Assembly: GCA_944470555.2 (NCBI GenBank)
Contig: OX104130.1
Location: 78,063,160 to 78,127,159 of the forward strand
DNA: 64,000 nt
DNA from: Heterobilharzia americana
Taxonomy: Eukaryota; Platyhelminthes; Trematoda; Strigeidida; Schistosomatidae
Direction: 5' to 3'
In this document: piece after piece, positions 34,815 through 45,399 of the stretch
Numbering within the stretch: position 1 is the first letter of the stretch
Layout: every line of letters begins with the position of its first letter
The notes under the pieces: model-generated
Databases searched by the model: none
The model's input: the letters and a program-made list of their open reading frames with translations, nothing else
What the model was told of the DNA's origin: nothing
Program-made: the position numbers and the translations under genes

Positions 34815-34985
34815 TACAGGAAACTCTGGACATGTGTTGTATACTTGTTGGTACTTCTCAACATGACATTTACAAGTTCAACAAGATTGTTTCCCTCTCA
34901 ATGATGCATGCATATCTCACGTAATGCTGTGGTCACAGATGTGACCAGTGAGCTATTTGCAGCACACCTGTTCCACAGAACCGAT
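34815..34985 (+). repeat. Dispersed repeat family C copy (C5)
   Basis: TACAGGAAACTCTGGACATG and TACTTGTTGGTACTTCTCAA correspond to GCAGGAAGCCCTGGACC and TCTTGTTGGCACTCATCG of C4. GTGACCAGTGAGCTATTTGC matches other copies. Confidence 0.5.
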
Positions 34986-37650
34986 ACATCGAAATAAATT
35001 AGATAGGTGATTCGTGATTTCCTACTAATTATCTTTGAGAAGGTAAGATCAATATCAATATAAGTGCACCACAGTAGTGAGTTATTTGAGTTGATAACAT
35101 TACTGCATAATCAGCTACAATAGTCATTCAGCCATGAGGTGCATAGAATGTGATATTATTAGTGAATAATTAGTATAAGTTATTGGTAGTTGAAAACTTG
35201 ACTGGCTAATCAGTAAGTTCTCTTAACCAAATCATGATAGTCGAGATGAGATGACAATTCTTGTCAAGTGAATAGACCCCCAACTACAACAAATAATGCA
35301 AGCCTTGAAATGGCATCAAGGTCAATTTTTGTTTAGTTTATGTCAAACTGATCAGAAGGCGATTAATCCCTGCACATCTGATATGCAAAGACTTGTATCA
35401 GTCACAACATATATCAGGTCACTAATGAGGTTTCATGAAGCTTTCTGAATATCCTTTTTCTCAATAATATTACAAATTGAATATAGCTAATCTTATTGTC
35501 TTAGCTACTGTTGCAACATGATTTCCTGTCACCATGCATCATACTGTTTTGATTTCCTGCAGGGACGCATCATTAAAATTCGACTTTAAAAACTTATAGT
35601 AGATTATGGAAACGTGTAACGGGAATATGATTTTGTGAACTACTCACGAGAAAGCGCTTCCTCTCCACCCGTTTCAGTTTGAATTATTGGGATCAAAGCA
35701 TAATCACTCTCTTATATTTTGAATAGCTTCATTATCACCTTCTAGTTCTGCTTGAAACTTGCGAGTAGGAAACGTTTCCACTGGAAATTTACGTTAAATT
35801 TATTTAGTTCAATCTTCTGTTTCGAATCATATGACGATGTCTTCTTAAAGTGTTATCGACTCTTGTACAGTTTTAAAAAGTTTTCAGCTAACCGTTTCAC
35901 GAGTAGATAACAAAATGAGGAAAAAATGTTAAATTCGATGAGAATGGACTTTTGCTTGTGCAAAAATTTATCATATTTCTTGTTCTCAGAAACTAAGCTG
36001 TAATGCCAGATTATTTCGTTGTGTGAGTGAACTGTCACCGCCACAGCTTAGGTTCAATTTTTTGTACATCCTGCATTATAGATGGGAAGCTAATCTAACA
36101 CCAGCTATATACTCAACATTATTGACTTCATGAGTGCTATTATTGACATCACCAGGATACGGGATACAAGAATCATTTCGTTCGAATGTAATTTTCCGGT
36201 AGTGAACTTGTTGAAAATTTCATAAAGGCTCCATTATGATTGTTATAAATAACTTGTTGGTAACAATAACGTTTCTTTGAATACCTGTTCCTTTCATCAT
36301 CTTATTTTCATTTTGTCATATGGACAATTGACCATTCATTTTCTCACATACAAACCATTCTTATCTTATTAATTCTTGAATTTCCGAATGACTTTGATTA
36401 CATTGTATGTAGTTAGGCAAGCTTTTCGTACTTTACTTTATCTTAATGTGGACGGTAAACTCATGAATCAACTCAATCACACTGATTAATAATAGATCAC
36501 TGTTCATTATCAATGCTTATAGGAAAGACTGTGTAACTCCATTGAATGGAAAGGATGTTTTATTTATTCAGTTGTCATTTCTTCAGTATGGCGTCAGATT
36601 TACTTTGCACTCAACTGATTTATTATCTGACAAGAATACTTTTTAACTCTCAATGAAGTCTTCTATGTATAGTGGAGAATAGTGTGTAAGATATTTGAAT
36701 TCATTCAATAGGAAAAACTGTAATCCATGAAAATTTTTCACCTAACATTGTGATCCACTTACCTAGCATTAGTAATGATTCACTACTTGATAAGAAGGAA
36801 AGTATTTGATAAGACTTATTGCCAGAAACCAGCGAATTTTTCTGGCATATATCTTTCATATACCTGTGAAGGTCACAGTTGCAAAATGGAATTTCGCTGG
36901 TCAAAATGTTTTCCATTGTTGAATACAATGTAATTTGCATCATGGATCATCTCAGATTGTGCAGATGTGCATCATGATGTTGAATAAAGTAGTTGAAAAT
37001 CCAGGTCAAGATATTGATGATTGAGTGAGTAGAATCGATAGGTTGGGCTTCTTGTCACATCAGATTATCAGACCGAAATATTCGTCTTACCTAAACTGAA
37101 GAATTTATGTGAACGAGTCAATTAAGTGGTCAGCTTGAACTTGAAGCTACTGAAAGTCTTCCACTGAATTTAATCCCATCAAATACCTTCCTTTGAAATT
37201 CTTGAAAAGTTGTCTCTTAAACGCCTCATATACTGTTGCACACTTTTAAAGTTGCCATCTCTTTTCAGCTAACAGCAAAACAAAGAAAGAAAAGATACTG
37301 CGTTGAATGAAGAATTCATAGAAACAGAGAAACACAGTTGAATTGAATTCCTTGTATAACTATGTCGAATGGCAGATTTCAGTACTGGCTCGATCAACTA
37401 CCACCACCAAAATTACTCTCTACTTTGTATTACTTTACCACTCGAAGTCAGGTGCTTATGCGAAACCAGATGTATGTTTTCATATTGTGGCTTTCATTAC
37501 TGTTATCATTAACACTATTGAAATGCAATGATTATTTTGTGTAGAGATATTGTAGAGAGAATGAAGTTGTTCATCGACTGCATGCTGAAACTTGCACACT
37601 GTAACAAACGTGTCAGTAGAAATGCAGTAACTGCCATTGTTCCCGTAGCA
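34986..37650. other. Longest stretch without recognised elements
   Basis: AT-rich. Short ORFs at 35853-36044 and 36701-36943 (minus) and 37343-37544 (plus) show no family motif. No RNA genes seen. Confidence 0.45.
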
Positions 37651-37653
37651 TCT

Positions 37654-39232
37654 ACTGGATAACGTTTCGGACACAATTTATTGTCCATATTCATATCAGG
37701 TAACCAACTCAACAACTTCCAGACAGACTCCACATAGTCCTAATTTTCTCTCCTTCTCTCTGGTGACAAGGGTGGTAGAATACTCCATATATCTGGGACA
37801 GGTACACAATCATTTCTATCGCTGCATGTATTTGGTGTTGATTCGATAAACAATGATTCAGTCGGTTATCAATCTCTCCCTGAGTGCAGCCAACTGAGTT
37901 AGTATTTTTAACACTGTCACGCTATCCCACCCTACTGTGTGATTGTGTGTCATCTCATGGAGAGATGCAGTCGAGCTTCTCTCTACATTTCTCATCTTAT
38001 CAGGATCTACTAATCTTGATTCAGCTAGGAGTTTGTGCTGGGTTGTTCTTATCAACGTTGGCTGGTCAGATTATTTGGCCTCACAATCATCCAAAAGGAT
38101 TTGGCCAACCAAATTATTTTGCTTAATTGCATCGATAGGATCTTTCAACCTACAAAGCTTGTTTCTAAGCCAGTTTGTTAGTTTGAATGTCACTTCAATC
38201 TGAAGCTTATTGAGAATTCTTCGTAATGCTTCTGAGGTGCCTTCCATGGATGGTAACACAGGAGAGGTATGGAATTCTCTCAGACTTGTCAGCGTTATTA
38301 CCATTATTAGTGGAGTTATTACTAATATCACCTGTATTATTACTACTGCTAATACTTTTCTTTCGATTTCTTGTGAATTTATTTATAAATTTCGGTTGGT
38401 AATTATTGTGTCGCAAGGTATTTTTGATGTGTCTAATTTCTTGTCGCAGATTTTCCGATCCACTTGTGGCTTTTTCGTTCTATCATCTAAGCAGTTAACT
38501 AGGCCTACCTTTACTGAAATGGGGTAGGAGGATTTGAAGTCTAAGTAGCGATTGGAATGGGTAGGTTTCCTATAGACACTAGTCTTTAGATTCCCTTCTT
38601 GTGTTCGTTTACCTGTGAATAAAGAAGTGAGTAAGGTGAGCTGGCAATGTTGGATTGCAAGATCATTCAGATAACTATTATTATGGCTATTAATATTGTT
38701 ATGATTGCCTAAATATCTACTGTTTACATGCTTCATTTCCCAATTACCACTGACTAAATAGTCCACCATGATTGGTTAAATGTTTCAAATGTGAAGCCGT
38801 AATAAGATAAGAAATGTAGAGAGAAGCTCGACTACATCTCTCCATGAGATGACACACAATCACACAGTAGGGTGGGATAGCGTGACAGTGTTAAAAATAC
38901 TAACTCAGTTGGCTGCACTCAGGGAGAGATTGATAACCGACTGAATCATTGTTTATCGAATCAACACCAAATACATGCAGCGATAGAAATGATTGTGTAC
39001 CTGTCCCAGATATATGGAGTATTCTACCACCCTTGTCACCAGAGAGAAGGAGAGAAAATTAGGACTATGTGGAGTCTGTCTGGAAGTTGTTGAGTTGGTT
39101 ACCTGATATGAATATGGACAATAAATTGTGTCCAAAATTTTATCCATTAAATGCTAGTGTTTCACTGTGTGATATTTCCAATTGACAGACTAAAATGGAA
39201 TTGCAGTCGACCACAGTGCCCAGGTTTTACTC
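37654..39232 (-). mobile_element. Penelope-like element with 345-bp inverted terminal arms
   Basis: Central minus-strand part: RT-to-endonuclease connector (38769-38383: LTLLTSLFTGKRTQEGNLKT, VYRKPTHSNRYLDFKSSYPI), then the endonuclease start in a shifted frame (38331-38071: WLRNKLCRLKDPIDAIKQNN, LLDDCEAK), then the endonuclease end (38055-37858: THNHTVGWDSVTVLKILTQL, ALRERLITD stop), 3' UTR and terminal repeat down to 37654. The right arm (38806-39148) repeats the endonuclease end, 3' UTR and terminal repeat on the opposite strand, about 98-99% identical to 37656-38005 (about five differences seen). The terminal repeat continues to 39232. No RT core. A 5'-truncated copy joined to an inverted 3' end is a known PLE configuration. 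Confidence 0.88.
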
Positions 39233-39530
39233 TCAGATTAATTGTCACTGTTATTATTAGTATTACTGTGAAACCAATAAGATATTTATGGTGGTGTCAT
39301 TTGGTAGTTGGTCTGTTCATTGAAGAATGTAATAAGGTGAGAGAAAATGAATAAATCCGAAAATAAACGCACGGTAATTTAAATGTGTGGAAAGCAATTT
39401 TGAATGAGTAGTGAGTAAAATTCCTGAACAGATTAGACGGTTTTTCAACATGAGGAACTGCTTATTTCTTGGGAAAAGCTCTGAATCTTACTCTTGATGG
39501 CGTATGAATAACTAATAATGATATCTGAGT
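39233..39530. other. AT-rich stretch, nothing recognised
   Basis: No supported feature. Confidence 0.4.
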
Positions 39531-39534
39531 ACTT

Positions 39535-39648
39535 GAATTCGGTAGCCGGTATTTTATAGGTCGATAAGTCGATCTCTGTTGACATATGTGCTCCAAATGC
39601 GCATGCCTCGATACTGTTTGTTTTTAATTAGATAAAAATGATGGATAG
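39535..39648 (-). repeat. Smalpha-like SINE head fragment (minus)
   Basis: The minus strand begins with GCCTCTATCCATCAT (family end), then AGTATCGAGGCATGCGC, GTCAACAGAGATCGAC. It meets the plus copy at a shared GAGGC. Confidence 0.7.
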
Positions 39649-39950
39649 AGGCATCCGTGCAGTAGCCCATATGCCAATGGAGACCGATCAACTAGGTCCA
39701 ATCAACGACGGTATAATACAAGCAATTATATTAAATCTATACCCGTGGTTCAAGAAGTGGTTAACATGGCTCCCTGGTCTAGCGGATAATGCTCTGGTAT
39801 TTGAAGCGATTGGTCTCGCGTTTGAATACTGGTGAGAACAATATCACTCACTGAGAGGCAGGTATATCCAACTGACGATTTCCAAACACGGCGAAATGTG
39901 CATCCTGGACTCCACTGCTAGCCTCTATCCATCATTACTATAAGTGAACT
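39645..39950 (+). repeat. Smalpha-like SINE with partly conserved hammerhead (A3)
   Basis: Head (GGAGACCGATCAACTAGGTC), tRNA-like part (CTCCCTGGTCTAGCGGATAA, then GCGTTTGAATACTGG), and a hammerhead block 39859-39921. The core has CTGACGA and GAAA intact and TGTGCATC before the cut, with stem I halves ATCCAA/CTGGAC. Stem II (TTTCCAAACACGGC) is badly paired, so activity is doubtful. Confidence 0.82.
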
Positions 39951-40405
39951 TTGTATACTGATGGAGAAAGTATTCCAGATATGAAAGTATTGTCATAAAT
40001 CTCAAAACAAATTAGAATAAAGTATTTGAATTGAAGTGTAAAAGTATAAATCTAACATCTGGGAATGCATCTTTTATTGAAATTCCCAATATTTTGCAGC
40101 ATGTATTCTTTGACCACACATAACGGATAATTTTGTGTTTTCTAGTGTGACCTGCGAAGCACATACAGTAAGAAATCTAGAGAATAGAAATTCAGTTGCT
40201 AGGAAAGAGGTGCAGTAAATCTACTTTTCCTGTAGAATTCGTTTTTATAACAGTATATTCCTTTATGTATATATCTATATATATAAATATGATTTTGCAA
40301 ATGTATATTCGTCAGAATGCTGTCGTCACAGAACTAAGAGGAAACGAGACTTGAAAAAGGAACTGTGAATAATTTACAGTTTCTGCGGTAGCTGAAAGTA
40401 AAGGA
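39951..40405. other. AT-rich stretch, nothing recognised
   Basis: A short TA-rich run at about 40268-40290. No gene. Confidence 0.4.
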
Positions 40406-40409
40406 ATAG

Positions 40410-41110
40410 AAAATATTTAGATTTGTAACGCGGCTGTCATACATGAATGACTGATACGCACTGCCTTCGATGCTTCTCTCTTGACTTTGTATATGATTTT
40501 GAAAGAAGACTGTGGGGAGGAAACACGATTACAGGTGACCAAACGGTCTAGGCGAAAACTGTTGCATGGTTTTCCTTCTCCTCCAGATTGTCACACACGA
40601 TATTCCTCAGAGATGCATTTGGAGAGACTGTAGTTTGTTAGATTTTCATAATCAGCTGCACAAATCCAGGTAAACTGATAAACACGCATGGAGGCAGCCC
40701 AAAGTGGCAGTTCGTGCTTCACAATGACTTGAACCAATTGTTTGTTGGGGGGGGGAATTCGCAGTTTAGTAGCATAGAATGTTTTTCAGTATTTCTGCTG
40801 CATTGTCCCCTCCGAATTCAATATTCATGAACTAGCTGTTCTTAGGAATAGTAAGACCTTGTTCATGTGCCTGTTTTGACTTCATATTTTTTCGATGACT
40901 ATTCGGGGATAAGGATTCTGAAGTATTTTCTGAAGATACTCCAACTCATCATCTGGTGTGTCAGCTGTGCATATTTTTGTGATTCTAGTGCCGAACCAAT
41001 GAATAAGGTTCCTTTTGGGATCAGTCATTATCTTGTAGGAAATCCACTTGTAATCTGCAATGCACTGATCCTCGAAGTAGAGTATCATCTGGCTGAAAAT
41101 GTGTGAAGCA
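40410..41110 (-). pseudogene. PLE-type GIY-YIG endonuclease fragment, divergent lineage
   Basis: Minus strand. The ORF 41088-40882 has DPKRNLIHWFGTRITKICTA and DDELEYLQKILQNPYPRIVI, the typical 'E-L-x-x-L-x-x-x-L-x-x-N-x-Y-P' segment between RT and endonuclease. Further down (40740-40500) QLVQVIVKHELPLWAASMRV, YQFTWICAADYENLTNYSLS, KCISEEY and SFRLDRLVTCNRVSSPQSSF follow the endonuclease signature. The first zinc-type Cys is replaced by Trp, the YIGRT-like part by YENLT, and there is a stop. The sequence differs clearly from the CLDC/YIG type at 4330 and 42500, so it belongs to another element lineage. Confidence 0.65.
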
Positions 41111-41154
41111 CGAACTGTGGCACAAAGCAGTTCGGTTCTGTGTTTTAGATTTCA

Positions 41155-41340
41155 ACTTTTGTCTGACGTCACCATTTTCTGTGAAGGCTTCCAACTTGAT
41201 TTCCAGTTAGGTTTCTTGCACTAGATAGTGAGTGGTCTGAACCACCTACATCTGCTCTCCTTCTTGATCAGATTCTGTGTCCATTAGGCTGCGTCTCCAC
41301 ATTCTTCACATTTAGACTCACCTGGAGATGACAGTAATCG
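41155..41340 (-). mobile_element. RTE-like fragment, endonuclease-RT linker (R8)
   Basis: Matches the minus-strand copy at 57730-57900 (GGCTTCCAACTTGATTTCCA, GAGTGGTCTGAACCACC, TAGGCTGCGTCTCCAC). About 180 bp without either end of the element. Confidence 0.75.
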
Positions 41341-41524
41341 GTGTATCCGATCGGATGTGGATTTCCTTATTTTATTCCTGACTATATCTGAAGGCTTCCT
41401 GATTTCTTTTACGGTCCTGTTTACATGTGTTCATCAATTTTATTAAATTAATCCTGTTTGTCCTTAACTACTAATGAAATGCCTTAATAGAACTTTGCGA
41501 TGCTATTGATATTCCGTTGATTAT

Positions 41525-42810
41525 TCAGAGCTGTGTATTCAAGTCATGAAACAAGTCTGTATACTAAAATACCAATCAGTGTGGTAATGGAGACAATCAG
41601 AAATCAAGGAAATTGTGACTCAGAACTCACTCAGAGAACAAAGACATCGTTTGATAAAACCGTATTCAGCGTACACTTTTGTGTGACCACCACAGTCTTC
41701 AAGTTTAAGGAAATAATATACAGACAAACATAAAGCGTAGCAATTGGATCACTGATATCCCCAATCGTAGTAGATATATTTACGCATCGTTTGGAAAATA
41801 TGACTTTAATAGCGTTAAGTCATGCATCAAAAATACGATGGCGATATGTGGATGACACATTAACTATGTTGAAATCTGAACATATTGACAACTTCCTCAC
41901 ACATATAAACCCAGCAGCAGACGCAAACCAATTCAGCTTCGAGGTAGAAAATGAACAGGGAGAATTACCTATGTTGGATTGCAGAGTAAGATGAAGGACA
42001 GACGGTGGTTTGGATGCTACTGAATACAGAAAATCGACACATTCCAACAGGTATCTATACTTCAAGTCATCCCACCCAGTATTAATTTAGGCGGGCTTAA
42101 TCTATTGTTTAAGTCGTAGATCTAGAAAACTGACTAGTTCAGTGCAAGGACGTACACAATGAATTGAAACACGTAAAAGAAGCACAATTAGTTAATATTT
42201 ATCCCCCACAGTTTATCAATAAATTCATACGAACACACAAGAAACGAAAAAATCAAAGTAACACTAGTATGAATAATAACGACAAAGCAAGTAGAAAGGT
42301 GTTCACAGCCTCCATTGTGTTACCCTATAAGGAGGGTAGTACAGAAACCTTAAGTATGATGCTCAACAAAGCTGGAATGAGGATGGCATTTAAACCTACA
42401 AACTCACTCAGAAATAAGCTTTGTCAGTTGGCTTAAGGATCCGCTCGAACCAATTTAGGAAAATAATCTGGTCCATGAAACTCCATGTATTGACTGTTAG
42501 GTCAAGTATATAGGTCAAACAAGTTAGCCGGCCGTGGTCAGTTAGAAAAGCCAAACATAGGAATTTAGCTAAATATAGAGTGATAGACCCGAATAAAATC
42601 ATTAAACTAGGAAAAACTCAGTTATGATAGTGCGCACACGAACACACAGCCACACAATATGGTGGGATAAGCCACTGTACTTAAGTCCAATATAATTAGG
42701 TGGAGAGAGATTGATAGCTGAATCTTTGTTCATCGAGTCAATCAACACCCAACACAGGAAATGGAAATGATGCAATACATATACCAGATATATGCAAAAT
42801 TATACTTCAG
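41525..42810 (+). pseudogene. Penelope-like element: RT with intact YVDD and first endonuclease domain
   Basis: In order: SLYTKIPISVVMETIRNQ (motif A region), FKEIIYRQT (before motif B), GSLISPIVVDIFTHRLENM (motif B), IRWRYVDDTLTML (motif C, YVDD intact), ELPMLDCRVR and YRKSTHSNRYLYFKSS (connector), then 42164-42436 QFINKFIRTHKKRKNQ, TETLSMMLNKAGMRMAFKPT, SLRNKLCQL, and PC-IDC, VKYIGQT with stops, ending at LIAESLFIESINTQH. The RT N-terminal half is missing and several stops and frameshifts interrupt it. It is a pseudogene although the YVDD site itself survives. Confidence 0.85.
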
Positions 42811-43183
42811 GATCTGATAGATGCGATTAAGCAGAAAATCTAGTCTACCAAATTCCATGCAACGGGGGTTGAGGTCAAGTACAATGGTCAGACTAAACTA
42901 TCGGGCTCAGTTAGGCTAGTGGAAAATAAGAATCTAGCCAAATGTGGAATAACAGACTCAAGTGGTGATAAATAATTTTGGAAAAGCTCTCGGCATTGTA
43001 TTACATGCAATCACAATCACACACAATCACAAAGTGGAGTGGGATAAAATTACTGTACTCGAGTCCAATATAATGAAACGGAGAAAAGGGTTGATCACTA
43101 AATCTCTGTTCATCAAATCTATACGCGGAAAAAAAGGAGAAGAATGATGTAACACCTAATCCAGAGGTGTGGAAAATCTTACT
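42811..43183 (+). pseudogene. Second, tandem copy of the PLE endonuclease region
   Basis: Directly after the first endonuclease end, the motif series starts again: ENLVYQIPCNGG, frame-broken GQ segment, SHTITKWSGIKLLYSS and GLITKSLFIKSI. These parallel NNLVHETPCIDC, SHTIWWDKPLYLSP and RLIAESLFIESI of the first copy. Both are decayed. It is followed directly by the 0.79-kb tail. Confidence 0.7.
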
Positions 43184-43973
43184 GCAGGTGAAAAAGGAGA
43201 ATATGAGGTGATAGGTCCATGATTATTTTGATATGATTATGTGGAATAAATTATGCCTGAAACGTCACCAAGTGGATAATACTCTATCACTGTGCAACGT
43301 ATATCAAATCAACAAGTGAGTACTCGTTCAACTGGTGACTTATTTGTGTTATATACTAATAAACCGATAATGTCTCTGATTTTTATGCACACCTAATAAT
43401 GACTTGTTCATTTGTCACGTTGATAGACAGAGCTGGCTGTCTAGATTGAGAGGATGTAAGCACCAGACAACCATTTCGCTGGTTTGACAACAAGGTCATC
43501 AGTTGGGGGGTTGGGTGGGGTGTGTGTGCCTAGATTAATCTAGTTAAGACTGCCGAATATTTTTCTTCATCTGTCTCATCCCATTTCTCTCAGCATTATT
43601 CCTTCTTTAGGTGGTAATCATTAGGAGTATGGAAACAGGAATCGACAGTTTTTAACTGAATAACATAAATCATCGCTATGTATACACGATTAGAGTAATT
43701 TATCAATGTGGTAAAATATTGTAACAGCAGCAAAATGTTGTTCCGCTCTTGAAACAGACCACCCATTAAACACGATAAACTGGTAAATAATCTTTATATT
43801 CACCGGACCAAGAAAGAATTGTATAAATCAACCCAAATTTATTTAGTATGATTATCTTATACAGACGTTGAATGATTTTACTTATTGTATTATTATCAGT
43901 GAAGTGACTAGATGTTTCAACATTTTATGTTACAAAAATTCGACCTTATTTTAGTGAATTGGTTGTTTATTCA
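43184..43973 (+). repeat. 0.79-kb PLE-like 3' tail, copy 2
   Basis: About 95% identical by eye to 33714-34502, same orientation. It starts with terminal-repeat-like sequence (GGAATAAATTATGCCTGAAACG) and lies directly downstream of endonuclease coding. Confidence 0.8.
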
Positions 43974-45315
43974 TGCTACCTACACTTGTGGATGTCGGTT
44001 CTCGAATGCTCATTATCTTGGTCTTGTCATGTTTAAAATAAATCCACGCAGTTAGCAGATATGATTCGACTATCGAGTTTTTTTACTGTGAGGTACATGA
44101 AATCTTCATGAGTTTGCAAAGACCTGACACTGATATGTGACGACCATGAAGGCGTTTATTGCACAGACTTTCACTGACTCATCTGTATCATGTAATGTCA
44201 GATAAGGCATACTGTTCTGTCGAATTTCTAATCTTCGTCGTCCAGTTTTCCACATAATCTGTAATCTCCAACCAGTTTTTTTGAAATTTGAGGTCTTCAT
44301 TATTCGTTGTAATTGGTTGTTCCATTTAAGATGAAAGTTTTTCACAGTAAGGTTTGCTTGCAGTCTGATAATATTAAAGGAAGGGTAATTAAAATGATTA
44401 GATGCTGACAAATTTATCATAGATATAGTATGCATGGTACTGTTTAAGTGGCACCTGTTACTTACTTCTCAAATTTAGTCAAGAGATGAAACATGAAAAG
44501 TGGCAGAATAATCGTCAAATATTCTATCGCTGCTTCAGATAACATTTCTCATTGTTTGAAAACAGCTAATTCGTGTTATATAAACGTGGGTATGCCATGT
44601 TCTAGGTTTGCACTTGTAAAGTTTATTCAGACCTGAGTTTTCAGTTTTTCGTATGACTTCACGTAACTTACACGGATTCCTCCTATGTAATAACCGTTTA
44701 GGAATTTCCGTTTTGTGTTGTCTTTGCTTTTCCGTATTATGTTAATATTGCTCTCAAGTCAATGATCATCTCAATCAAAGGTAGTCATGAAATCCTCCGA
44801 TTTCGAAAGGTAATATTTTTTATTTACATTTACTGGGTAGAGAATAAGACACTTGATACTTTCATTATGTACTTGTCACAATCAATCAAAACTTTGTGTT
44901 ACACCAGGTGAGATACAAACTACGGCTTTGAAAAAGTGGTTAAATATACTGATTTATCAATCAGGAAGCATTACACGAGGTGGAAACGTAATATGTAAAT
45001 GTTAATATAAAAATCGGTGATTTAGTGTGAATGAAGTTTTGTTGGCACTTATTTTACCCTTTATATTTTCGGCAAGAGATGGAACGTGAAATATGCAGAA
45101 TTGTTGTCAAGTGTTTTCGTTCACATTCATACCACATTTCATTATATTCTTGCTTAAGATCACCTCTCTGTTGTTTTCTGAACGCCTAAATTTCTAGCAA
45201 ATTATGAAGCAAAGTTGCACAATACGACATTACTCGATGACACTGAGATCAGTGTTGCTTTTATATTGAATAGCGTGAATGTGTTCTTTGACTGTTTTAT
45301 ATCCTGAGATCGAGT
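43974..45315. other. Unclassified stretch
   Basis: The 109-codon minus ORF at 44435-44106 (WRLQIMWKTGRRRLEIRQNS) is not assigned to a family. Two similar segments, near 44485 and 45070 (GAGATGRAACRTGAAA...), suggest another local repeat. No supported gene. Confidence 0.4.
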
Positions 45316-45317
45316 AT

Positions 45318-45375
45318 ACGCTCATTTATATAGGTGTAAAACTTTGTTTGTTGTGGTAGGATATACTTCCATATT
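45318..45375 (-). repeat. Penelope-like terminal repeat fragment
   Basis: TATAGGTGTAAAACTTTG, then TTGTGGTAGGATATACTTCC, follows the terminal repeat start at 3990 and 18352. It abuts the truncated end of the gypsy element. Confidence 0.55.
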
Positions 45376-45399
45376 ACATTTGAAGTTTAATAAGCTTGA

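Noticed and set aside
37656..39148. DNA transposon with terminal inverted repeats
   Set aside because: The arms contain endonuclease coding and PLE terminal repeat, and the middle encodes the PLE connector, so no transposase is needed to explain it.
44106..44435. 109-codon minus ORF as a host gene
   Set aside because: No recognisable domain and no sign of splice structure. Left as unclassified.
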